In this document: positions 1 to 7,399 of the stretch, piece after piece
Position numbering within the stretch: the stretch's first letter is position 1
Layout of the letters: the number at the start of each line of letters is the position of its first letter
Source: Marinilabiliales bacterium
Lineage (GTDB): Bacteria; Bacteroidota; Bacteroidia; Bacteroidales; UBA12077
Direction: 5' to 3'
NCBI GenBank assembly: GCA_002869305.1
Contig: PKTC01000534.1
Span: forward strand, 1 to 10,368
Length of the DNA: 10,368 nucleotides
Position numbers and translations under genes: made by a program
The notes under the pieces: model-generated
The model's database searches: none
What the model was told of the DNA's origin: nothing
Seen by the model: the letters and a program-made list of their open reading frames with translations, nothing else

Positions 1-1
1 A

Positions 2-838
2 AAGCTTGAATCTTCGGCTGGTTCAGTATCGCAAGTTCGCGAAACGGCAGCCTCTTTATTAAAATTTGCAAAGGAAAAAAATATTCCAGTTTTTTTAATA
101 GGTCATATAACCAAAGACGGTAGTTTGGCCGGACCAAAAGTTTTAGAACATATTGTTGATACAGTGCTTCAGTTTGAAGGAGATCATAATCATATGTACC
201 GGATATTACGAACAACAAAGAACAGATTCGGATCTACCTCTGAGTTAGGGATATTTGAAATGGGAAACAAGGGACTACGAGAAGTTTCAAATCCATCAGA
301 AATCTTAATAGCACAATCAGACGATAATTTAAGTGGAACATCCATTGCTTCAACAATTAATGGTGCAAGACCTTTGTTAATAGAAATACAGGCATTAGCA
401 AGTTCTGCAGCCTATGGAACACCACAAAGATCATCAACAGGATTTGATAATAGACGTTTAGGGATGTTGCTAGCTGTTCTTGAAAAAAGAGCAGGTTTCC
501 GATTGGCCCAGAAGGATGTTTTTCTTAATATAGCTGGTGGGATTAAAGTAGATGACCCAGCAACAGATTTAGCAGTGATTGCTTCTGTTCTTTCTTCTAA
601 CCTTGATTTACCAATTGATAAAAGTATTTGCTTTGCTGGAGAAGTAGGTTTAACAGGAGAAATACGCCCTGTTACAAGAATTGATCAAAGAATAAGCGAA
701 GCTGATAAGTTAGGGTTAAAGAAAATTTATATTTCAAAATTTAATTCAAAAGGACTGGAAGAAAATAAATATAAAATTAAGATTGAAAAAGTTTCGAGGG
801 TCGAAGAGCTTTTTAGGTCTTTGTTTAAAAGAAATTAA
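2..838 (+). CDS. radA: DNA repair protein RadA, C-terminal part (5' end outside the window)
   Basis: The reading frame is open from base 2, so the gene enters from the left edge. A TTG at 125 is only an internal codon, because the frame upstream already reads typical RadA sequence (SVSQVRETAASLL, then GHITKDGSLAGPKVLEH). About 278 residues are visible of a family usually near 455; the N-terminal zinc finger and Walker A lie outside. The RadA-specific KNRFG motif is at bases 218-232, followed by TSELGIFEM. The last ~150 residues form the Lon-protease-like domain (GGIKVDDPATDLAVIASVLSS, then GEVGLTGEIRPV). Known for the family: RadA/Sms is a RecA-like, DnaB-type hexameric ATPase that drives branch migration and D-loop extension in homologous recombination. 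The stop is 5 bp before the GTG of the ABC ATPase gene, suggesting co-transcription. No truncation or frameshift is seen. Confidence 0.96.
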   Translation, partial: KLESSAGSVSQVRETAASLLKFAKEKNIPVFLIGHITKDGSLAGPKVLEHIVDTVLQFEGDHNHMYRILRTTKNRFGSTSELGIFEMGNKGLREVSNPSEILIAQSDDNLSGTSIASTINGARPLLIEIQALASSAAYGTPQRSSTGFDNRRLGMLLAVLEKRAGFRLAQKDVFLNIAGGIKVDDPATDLAVIASVLSSNLDLPIDKSICFAGEVGLTGEIRPVTRIDQRISEADKLGLKKIYISKFNSKGLEENKYKIKIEKVSRVEELFRSLFKRN

Positions 839-843
839 TTTTT

Positions 844-2526
844 GTGAAATTACTTGAAGTAGATAATTTATCCTTGTCTTTTGAAACAAAGCTCGGTGAA
901 AACCAGGTTTTAAAGAATATCGCGTTTTCTTTGAATAGATCCGAAACCTTAGGAATTGTCGGAGAATCAGGCTCAGGAAAATCTCTTACTGCTTTAACCA
1001 TTATTAATTTACTTCCAAAAAACGCCATTATTAATAGTGGAAAAATTATCTACAACAACGATACTAATATTCTGGAGTTATCAGAAAAGGAATTATTAAA
1101 AGTAAGAGGTAATAATATATCGATGATATTTCAAGAACCAATGACCTCATTGAATCCATCAATGAAATGTGGTTCTCAGGTTTCCGAATTGCTTACCATT
1201 CATTTAAAGATTAAAGCAAAACAAGCAAAGCAAAAGGTTATAGAATTATTTGAGGAGGTTAAACTTCCTAATCCTGCCAGAATATACAATAGCTATCCTC
1301 ATGAAATCTCTGGAGGACAAAAACAACGAGTAATGATTGCGATGGCAATTGCATTAAAGCCCTCGATATTAATTGCGGATGAACCGACCACAGCTTTGGA
1401 TGTAACAGTGCAAAAAACGATTCTGGAACTTCTTAAAGAGATCCAGATAAAATATCAAATGAGTATAATCTTCATATCACATGATCTGGGAGTTATTTCT
1501 AAAATTGCCGACAGGGTAATAGTTATGTATAATGGAGAAATTGTTGAGCAAGGAAAAACAGAACAAGTTTTATTGCAGTCGAAACATCCGTATACGAAAG
1601 GATTACTTAATTGCAGACCAGAATTAAATTCGAACAAAAAGAGATTGCCCATTCTTTCTGATTTTATAAAATTAGATGTTGAAACGAGTTATCAGGTTCA
1701 AAATGAAAAACTAAAAACAGAAAGAATAACAGAAGAGGAAATTTTAAAAGTTAAACTTATTAGTAAAGCTTTTTATTCAAAAAGAAATTTTTTCGGCAAG
1801 CCTTTGCATGAACAACACGCCGTTAAACAGCTGAGTTTTTCTGTATATAAAGGGGAGACTTTGGGACTGGTTGGTGAATCTGGTTGTGGAAAAACAACCT
1901 TAGGAAGAATGATTGCCAAGTTAATTAATCAAAGCTCTGGTTTTATTGAATACAAGAGCAAGAGGTTAGAAAATTTAAATAATAAAGAGTTAAAACAATT
2001 TAGAAAAAGTGTACAGATTATTTTTCAGGATCCTTACTCTTCTTTAAATCCGAAATTAACTATTGGAGAAGCTTTAGTAGAACCTCTAAAAGTGCATGGT
2101 TTAATTAATACAAAAAAAGCTCAAAAAGAAACAGCAATTGAAATGCTCAAAAGGGTAAAACTAGATCCTGAAAGTATTTATAAATATCCGCACGAATTCT
2201 CAGGAGGACAGAGGCAAAGAATTGTAATAGCAAGAGCTTTAATGCTAGAACCTGAATTTGTTATATGCGACGAATCTGTTTCTGCTTTAGACGTATCTGT
2301 TCAGGCAGAGATATTAAATTTATTAAATGATCTTAAGGATGAGTTTGGATTGACTTATATTTTTATATCACATGATTTATCTGTAGTAAAATATATGTCG
2401 GATAGAATTATGGTGATGAAAGACGGAGAATTAGTTGAAATAAATAAAGCAGAAAATTTATATAATTCACCTGCCAATGATTATACGAAAAATTTAATTA
2501 GTTCTGTTCCAGTAATAAAAACCTAG
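844..2526 (+). CDS. Fused double ABC ATPase, oligopeptide/dipeptide transporter type (DppD-DppF/YejF-like)
   Basis: The 560-residue protein carries two complete ABC ATPase domains. Domain 1: Walker A GESGSGKS 40-47, Q-loop Q97, signature SGGQKQR 156-162, Walker B ILIAD 175-179 with catalytic E180, H-loop H213. Domain 2: Walker A GESGCGKT 344-351, Q395, SGGQRQR 453-459, Walker B ending D476 with E477, H510. The HPYTKGLL stretch at 248-255 is the oligo_HPY extension typical of OppD/DppD subunits. In the family, such fused ATPases energise peptide or related small-solute uptake at the inner membrane. No permease or binding-protein gene is visible here, so substrate and partners are unknown. Only one cysteine (C257) lies in the linker, so the iron-sulfur cluster reported in some DppD/OppD proteins is unlikely (inference). 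The start is GTG: no ATG lies between the radA stop and the conserved MKLLEVDNLSLSF, and no clear Shine-Dalgarno is visible. The gene ends inside the stop codon of the convergent PBP gene. Confidence 0.93.
   Translation: MKLLEVDNLSLSFETKLGENQVLKNIAFSLNRSETLGIVGESGSGKSLTALTIINLLPKNAIINSGKIIYNNDTNILELSEKELLKVRGNNISMIFQEPMTSLNPSMKCGSQVSELLTIHLKIKAKQAKQKVIELFEEVKLPNPARIYNSYPHEISGGQKQRVMIAMAIALKPSILIADEPTTALDVTVQKTILELLKEIQIKYQMSIIFISHDLGVISKIADRVIVMYNGEIVEQGKTEQVLLQSKHPYTKGLLNCRPELNSNKKRLPILSDFIKLDVETSYQVQNEKLKTERITEEEILKVKLISKAFYSKRNFFGKPLHEQHAVKQLSFSVYKGETLGLVGESGCGKTTLGRMIAKLINQSSGFIEYKSKRLENLNNKELKQFRKSVQIIFQDPYSSLNPKLTIGEALVEPLKVHGLINTKKAQKETAIEMLKRVKLDPESIYKYPHEFSGGQRQRIVIARALMLEPEFVICDESVSALDVSVQAEILNLLNDLKDEFGLTYIFISHDLSVVKYMSDRIMVMKDGELVEINKAENLYNSPANDYTKNLISSVPVIKT
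2523..2526. other. Interlocking stop codons of two convergent genes (CTAG)
   Basis: The palindromic tetranucleotide CTAG provides TAG for the rightward ABC ATPase gene (2524-2526) and TAG for the leftward PBP gene (2525-2523). The genes therefore overlap by 4 bp, with no intergenic room for an intrinsic terminator. I see no GC-rich hairpin with a T-run in the flanking coding ends, so transcripts from both sides probably run into each other. Confidence 0.95.
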
Positions 2527-4877
2527 AAAAAATCATCATCAAAGCTGTCCTTGTCGGTTTGGTTTTCCTCAAATTTATTACAATCAATAACAACATTAAA
2601 ATTTAAAGGTTCTTCAAACTTGTCTTGCTGACTCACACCAACAATTGTAGAATCAGCATATATTTTTTGCATGTAAAGAGCAAATATTGGAAGTGCCATG
2701 TTATGACCTCCTCCCTGCCCAATTCCTTTAAAATGTATTGCACGATCTTCACCGCCAACCCAAGTGCCTGAAACTAAATTAGGCGTTATACCAACGAACC
2801 ATCCATCCGAATGATTTTGAGTAGTTCCTGTTTTACCACCAATTTCATTATAAAGTTCATATCTCCACCTAATTCTACCGCCAGAGCCTTCTTTCACAAC
2901 ACTTTGTAATAAATTAGCCATCAAATATGCGGTTTGCTCACTTATGGCCTCATTCTTTTTTGAAGTAAATTCCGAAAGCACATTTCCATTTTTATCTTCA
3001 ATCCGAGAAACAAATATCGGATCGGCATGAACCCCTTTGTTTGAAAATGTGGAGTAAGCACTAACTATTTCTTCAAGTGAAATATCAGATGTTCCAAGGA
3101 AAATGGAAGGAACAGCCACAATCGTACTTTTCACTCCCATTTTACGCATTACGTCAATTACAGATACAGGATTAAATTGTTTTATTAACCAGGCTGAAAT
3201 CCAATTGACTGAGTTCGCTAAACCCCATCTTAAAGTTACCATTTGCCCATCTCGAGATGTGGGCCCCGAATTTTTAGGAGTCCAGGTTGTATCATTTAAT
3301 AAAAAAGTACTTGGAACGTTAGGAACTTTATGACAAGGGGAGTAACCTTCTTGCATTGCAAGGGTGTAAAGGAAAGGTTTTATGGTTGATCCAACTTGCC
3401 TTTTCCCCTGTGTTACATAATCATATTTAAAGTGCTTGAAATTAGGGCCTCCTACATACGCCTTTACAAAACCATTGTGAGGATCAACAGATATAAACCC
3501 AGATCTTAAAAAGTTTTTATAATATAAAAGTGAATCTAATGGAGTCATTATTGTATCTCTTTCTCCATTCCATGAAAACACGCTCATTTCTGTAGGCGTA
3601 TTAAACACCATTCTAACAGAGTCCATATCAACACCAAGTCGTCTCAATCTCCTGTATCTTTCAGTTCTGCGGATTGCTAAATCTATTATATCTTGTAATT
3701 CTTCTTCGCTTAATTCTTCGTAATATGGAGCATTAGGATTATTTTTCTGTTCTTCATTAAAATCATCTTGTAACTCGCCTTTTAAATGCTCAACCAATGC
3801 CTCTTCAGCATATTTTTGCATTTTTGAATCAATGGTTGTATAAATTTTTAGTCCATCTCGATACAAATCATAATTTGATCCATCAGGTTTTTGATTTTTT
3901 TTGCACCATCCATATAAAGGATTTGTTTGCCATGCTATCGAATCGTTTCTATAATCTCTCCACGAGAAATAATTCTTTTTATTTGGTTTGGATTTGTTTA
4001 GAGTAAGTCTTAAATACTCTCTAAAATAGGTTGCCAAACCGGCATTATGATCTTGTACTTTATAATTAAGTTCGATCGGAAGAACACTCAGGGAATCAAA
4101 TTCTTCTGAAGAAATAAATTCATATTTATTCATTTGGTTTAAAACTACATTTCTTCTCAGTCTGGATCTTTCGGGGTGTCTTACAGGACTATAATAGCTT
4201 GGAGCTTTTAAAAGGCCTACAAGTAAGGCAGACTCTTCAACTTTCAGAGAATCCGAAGGTTTGTTAAAATAGGTTTTGGAGGCAGATTTAATGCCATATG
4301 TAATTCCACCAAAAGGAACTGTATTCAAATACATTCCAATGATTTCATTTTTGGTATAGTTTCTTTCTAGCTTAACAGCAGTTACCCATTCTTTAAATTT
4401 TGAAACCCCCAGATGTAAGTTTCTGCCTATTGAAGTTTTATAAGTTGCAGTATCTCTTGGGAAAAGATTTTTTGCTAATTGTTGAGTAATTGTACTTCCT
4501 CCACCTGAAGAAGATTTATTTAATATTATTGAATAAACCAAAACTCTTCCAAGCCCTCTGGCGTCAATTCCGGAATGTTTATGAAAACGAACATCTTCAG
4601 TCGCAATTAATGCGTCAATAATATTTTGTGGGATTTCTTCATAGTCTGCATAAGACCTATTATCCCAGAATACGGTGCCTAATAAAACTCCATCAGCTGA
4701 GTAGAACTCTGATGCTAAATTATTTTCGGGATTCTCTAATTCTTCGAAAGTTGGCATTTCTCCTAATTTTTCAAAAGAGATTAAGCCAAACACTAAAATA
4801 ACTGTTAAAATTGGGATTGCAACGCAGACCCAAAACAATCTAATGTAAAATTTTGTTGTAAACTTTATTTTATTCAT
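2523..4877 (-). CDS. mrcA: Class A penicillin-binding protein, PBP1A type (bifunctional transglycosylase/transpeptidase)
   Basis: This 784-residue protein polymerises and cross-links peptidoglycan in the periplasm. Visible in order: a short cytoplasmic N-terminus, one membrane anchor at about 12-34, and a GT51 transglycosylase domain with motif EDVRFHKHSG (catalytic E94), GGSTITQQLAKN 126-137 and KNEIIGMYLN 176-185. The transpeptidase domain follows, with SxxK at S497-TI-K500 (nucleophile S497), SVN 556-558 and KTGTT 682-686. All catalytic motifs are intact. Between the domains, about 360-450, is a charged insert ending in FNTPTEMSVFSW and DTIMTPLDSL, which I recall as usual for Bacteroidota PBP1A. 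The C-terminus is a short acidic tail (DSFDDDFF). The start ATG is clear, directly before MNKIKFTTKF and the anchor. The gene is divergent from topA and tail-to-tail with the ABC ATPase gene, so it is probably transcribed alone. The symbol is by family, not by proven orthology. Confidence 0.95.
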   Translation of the reverse strand: MNKIKFTTKFYIRLFWVCVAIPILTVILVFGLISFEKLGEMPTFEELENPENNLASEFYSADGVLLGTVFWDNRSYADYEEIPQNIIDALIATEDVRFHKHSGIDARGLGRVLVYSIILNKSSSGGGSTITQQLAKNLFPRDTATYKTSIGRNLHLGVSKFKEWVTAVKLERNYTKNEIIGMYLNTVPFGGITYGIKSASKTYFNKPSDSLKVEESALLVGLLKAPSYYSPVRHPERSRLRRNVVLNQMNKYEFISSEEFDSLSVLPIELNYKVQDHNAGLATYFREYLRLTLNKSKPNKKNYFSWRDYRNDSIAWQTNPLYGWCKKNQKPDGSNYDLYRDGLKIYTTIDSKMQKYAEEALVEHLKGELQDDFNEEQKNNPNAPYYEELSEEELQDIIDLAIRRTERYRRLRRLGVDMDSVRMVFNTPTEMSVFSWNGERDTIMTPLDSLLYYKNFLRSGFISVDPHNGFVKAYVGGPNFKHFKYDYVTQGKRQVGSTIKPFLYTLAMQEGYSPCHKVPNVPSTFLLNDTTWTPKNSGPTSRDGQMVTLRWGLANSVNWISAWLIKQFNPVSVIDVMRKMGVKSTIVAVPSIFLGTSDISLEEIVSAYSTFSNKGVHADPIFVSRIEDKNGNVLSEFTSKKNEAISEQTAYLMANLLQSVVKEGSGGRIRWRYELYNEIGGKTGTTQNHSDGWFVGITPNLVSGTWVGGEDRAIHFKGIGQGGGHNMALPIFALYMQKIYADSTIVGVSQQDKFEEPLNFNVVIDCNKFEENQTDKDSFDDDFF

Positions 4878-4899
4878 ATTGCCAGTTTTCGACTGGTCG

Positions 4900-4930
4900 T
4901 AAAATTAAATAAATAATATTTAATTGAAAA
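4900..4930 (-). promoter_or_regulatory. Weak candidate promoter for the PBP1A gene
   Basis: Read on the minus strand, TAATTTTA at 4907-4900 matches the Bacteroidota -7 consensus TAnnTTTG at all but the last base. TTTTC at 4930-4926 sits 18 bp upstream, where a -33 TTTG would be expected. The implied transcript start would be only about 15-20 bases before the ATG. The region is so AT-rich that a chance match is possible. A small inverted repeat, CCAGT (4882-4886) and ACTGG (4892-4896), lies in the implied leader. Confidence 0.3.
4903..4925. repeat. AT-only inverted repeat in the divergent PBP1A-topA region
   Basis: AATTAAAT (4903-4910) and ATTTAATT (4918-4925) are perfect 8-bp inverted arms around a 7-bp AT spacer. 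It overlaps the candidate PBP1A promoter and lies just upstream of the topA -33 element. It could be an operator for either divergent gene, but composition alone makes such repeats fairly likely here. Confidence 0.4.
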
Positions 4931-4931
4931 T

Positions 4932-4964
4932 TTTGATGTTAAAATACTATTTATATTAATTTTG
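4932..4964 (+). promoter_or_regulatory. Candidate Bacteroidota promoter for topA (-33 TTTG, -7 TAATTTTG)
   Basis: TTTG at 4932-4935 is followed after 21 bp by TAATTTTG at 4957-4964, a full match to the TAnnTTTG element recognised by the primary sigma factor of Bacteroidota. The spacing is inside the range known for the phylum (about 17-23 bp). Transcription would begin near 4970, giving a leader of about 30 bases before the ATG at 5001. This also argues against an upstream TTG start at 4962, which lies inside the -7 box. Confidence 0.65.
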
Positions 4965-5000
4965 TCACGTTTTAAGATATACTTCAAAATCAAATATTTC

Positions 5001-7385
5001 ATGATTGAAAATTTAGTAATAGTTGAGTCACCTGCGAAAGCAAAGACAATAGAGAAGTTTTTAGGAAAAGATTTTCAGGTTAAATCAAGTTTCGGACATA
5101 TAAGAGATTTGGCAAAAAAGAATTTGGGAATTGAGATTGAAAAGAATTACGAACCTCAATATATTGTACCGGAGGATAAAAAAGCTGTCGTTAAGGATTT
5201 AAAGAAAGCAGCAAAAGAAGCTAAGATAGTTTGGTTGGCTTCGGATGAGGATCGCGAAGGAGAAGCTATCGCATGGCATTTATTTAAAGTCCTTGAGCTG
5301 GACCCCAAAAAAGTAAAGAGAATTGTTTTCCATGAAATTACAAAAGAAGCAATTCAAAATGCAATTAAGAATCCAAGAATCATAGATGAAAACTTAGTGA
5401 ATGCACAGCAGGCGAGGCGGGTCTTGGATAGATTGGTAGGATTCGAGTTATCACCAGTGTTATGGAAAAAAGTAAAGCCTTCTTTATCTGCTGGAAGAGT
5501 GCAGTCTGTTGCTGTTAAGTTATTGGTTGAAAGAGAAAGGGAAATCTTAAATTTTAAAAGTGAGTCATATTTTAAAATTACGGGCCATTTCAAAACCAAT
5601 AAAAATGAAGAGTTAAAGACAGAATTGTCTGATAGGATTAAAACTTCAGACAAAACAAAAGAATTGGTAGAAAGATGTATAAAGGCTAGCTATAATATTA
5701 TAAATGTTGTTAAAAAACCAGGGAAAAAATCACCTGCAGCGCCATTTACTACATCGACTTTGCAACAAGAGGCAAGCAGAAAATTAGGATTTTCTGTTGC
5801 TCAAACTATGGCAATAGCTCAAAAGCTATACGAGTCAGGAAAAATTACTTACATGAGAACAGATTCCGTTAATTTATCATCCATGGCTATTGGTGCTGCA
5901 AAGAATGTTATTTTAAATGAATTTGGAGAAAAATATCTTAAAACCAGAAATTTTAAAACAAAGTCAAAAGGAGCTCAGGAAGCTCACGAAGCAATCCGAC
6001 CTACATTTATGGATCAACAGAATGTTTCTGGAACTGACCGTGAACAAAGATTATATGATCTAATTTGGAAAAGAACCATTGCTTCTCAAATGAGCGAAGC
6101 AGAATTAGAAAAAACAACCATTACAATTGATATTTCCAACGATGAACATAATTTTATTGCAACAGGAGAAGTTCTTAAATTCGATGGATTCTTGAAGGTG
6201 TATATTGAATCAACCGACGATGAAAGCGAAGAGGAAACAAAAGGATTACTTCCTGCTGTTAATAAAGGTGAAAACCTAAAATATGATTCTATTGTGGCTA
6301 TTGAGCGATTTACCTATTCGCCGCCAAGATACACAGAAGCTAGCTTAGTGAAGAAGCTTGAAGAACTTGGAATTGGACGGCCATCTACCTATGCACCTAC
6401 TATTTCAACAATCCAAAATCGTGGCTATGTTATTAAGGAAGATAGGCCAGGAAGAGATAGAAACTATGTAACTTTTGTATTGGAAAAAGGCCAAATAAAA
6501 GAATCAAAGAAAAAGGAAATAACTGGTGCTGAAAAAAACAAACTGTTTCCAAATGATATTGGAATGGTAGTGACTGATTTCTTAACCGATAATTTCAACG
6601 AGATACTTAATTATAATTTTACCGCTTCTGTTGAAGAAGAATTTGATCAAATTGCGAATGGAAATTTAATTTGGTCAAAAATGATCGATAAGTTTTATAA
6701 ACCGTTTCATAAAAATGTTGAGAATACTTTAGAAACTTCAAGTAGAAGTGTAGGAGAGAGGATTTTAGGAGAGGATCCAAATACAGGAAAGCCTGTTACG
6801 GCTAAAATAGGTCCTTACGGACCTATGGTTCAGATTGGCACCAAAGAAGATGATGATAAACCTAGATTTGCATCACTGCAAAGAGGACAGCTTCTCGAAA
6901 CTATTACTCTTGAAGAGGCATTGGAACTTTTCAAGTTGCCAAGGGACTTAGGACAGTATGAAGACAAGAAGGTTGTTGTATCCATTGGTCGTTTTGGACC
7001 CTACATCAGACATGATTCAAAATTTGTTTCTCTAAAGAAAGAGGATAGCCCATATAAAATAGAATTGGATAGGGCGATTGAATTAATTGAGGAAAAAAGA
7101 GAAAAGGATCGTTCAAAAACAATTAAAATCTTTGAAGAAGACAACGATATGCAACTTTTAAATGGTCGTTGGGGGCCATACATTGCTTATAAAAAGAAGA
7201 ACTACAGAATTCCTAAAGGAACAAAAGCTGAAGAGCTTACATTTAAACAATGCCTCGAGATAATTAAAGGAAATAGCAAAACTGAAAAAACAAAAAAAAC
7301 TAGCACAAAAAATACAGTAGCAAAAAAGACTACAGCGAAAAAATCTGGAACAAAAAAGTCTGGAATTAAGAAAAAAACTAGCTAA
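5001..7385 (+). CDS. topA: DNA topoisomerase I (type IA)
   Basis: The 794-residue type IA topoisomerase relaxes negatively supercoiled DNA through a transient 5'-phosphotyrosine link. The N-terminal Toprim domain starts NLVIVESPAKAKTIEKFLG, with acidic motif D82-x-D84-x-E86. The catalytic tyrosine is Y284 in ITYMRTDS (281-289). GIGRPSTYAPT is another conserved family motif. The C-terminal part lacks CxxC zinc ribbons and instead has three topoisomerase C-terminal repeats, marked by KIGPYGP (602-608), IGRFGPY (662-668) and NGRWGPY (721-727). The last ~38 residues (757-794) are a Lys/Thr/Ser-rich tail with 14 lysines, probably binding DNA non-specifically. The ATG at 5001 is chosen over an in-frame TTG at 4962: TopA proteins start right before NLVIVES, the 13 extra residues resemble nothing conserved, and the TTG is part of a promoter box. 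The gene probably heads an operon with the arginase-like gene 14 bp downstream. Confidence 0.97.
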   Translation: MIENLVIVESPAKAKTIEKFLGKDFQVKSSFGHIRDLAKKNLGIEIEKNYEPQYIVPEDKKAVVKDLKKAAKEAKIVWLASDEDREGEAIAWHLFKVLELDPKKVKRIVFHEITKEAIQNAIKNPRIIDENLVNAQQARRVLDRLVGFELSPVLWKKVKPSLSAGRVQSVAVKLLVEREREILNFKSESYFKITGHFKTNKNEELKTELSDRIKTSDKTKELVERCIKASYNIINVVKKPGKKSPAAPFTTSTLQQEASRKLGFSVAQTMAIAQKLYESGKITYMRTDSVNLSSMAIGAAKNVILNEFGEKYLKTRNFKTKSKGAQEAHEAIRPTFMDQQNVSGTDREQRLYDLIWKRTIASQMSEAELEKTTITIDISNDEHNFIATGEVLKFDGFLKVYIESTDDESEEETKGLLPAVNKGENLKYDSIVAIERFTYSPPRYTEASLVKKLEELGIGRPSTYAPTISTIQNRGYVIKEDRPGRDRNYVTFVLEKGQIKESKKKEITGAEKNKLFPNDIGMVVTDFLTDNFNEILNYNFTASVEEEFDQIANGNLIWSKMIDKFYKPFHKNVENTLETSSRSVGERILGEDPNTGKPVTAKIGPYGPMVQIGTKEDDDKPRFASLQRGQLLETITLEEALELFKLPRDLGQYEDKKVVVSIGRFGPYIRHDSKFVSLKKEDSPYKIELDRAIELIEEKREKDRSKTIKIFEEDNDMQLLNGRWGPYIAYKKKNYRIPKGTKAEELTFKQCLEIIKGNSKTEKTKKTSTKNTVAKKTTAKKSGTKKSGIKKKTS

Positions 7386-7399
7386 TAAATTTTAACCAA

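Noticed and set aside
125..838. A complete gene starting at TTG 125
   Set aside because: The same frame is open and reads conserved RadA sequence back to base 2, so 125 is an internal Leu codon of a gene cut by the window edge.
4882..4896. CCAGT/ACTGG inverted repeat just before the PBP1A start codon as a riboswitch or attenuator
   Set aside because: The stem is only 5 bp with a 5-base loop and there is no further conserved structure around it.
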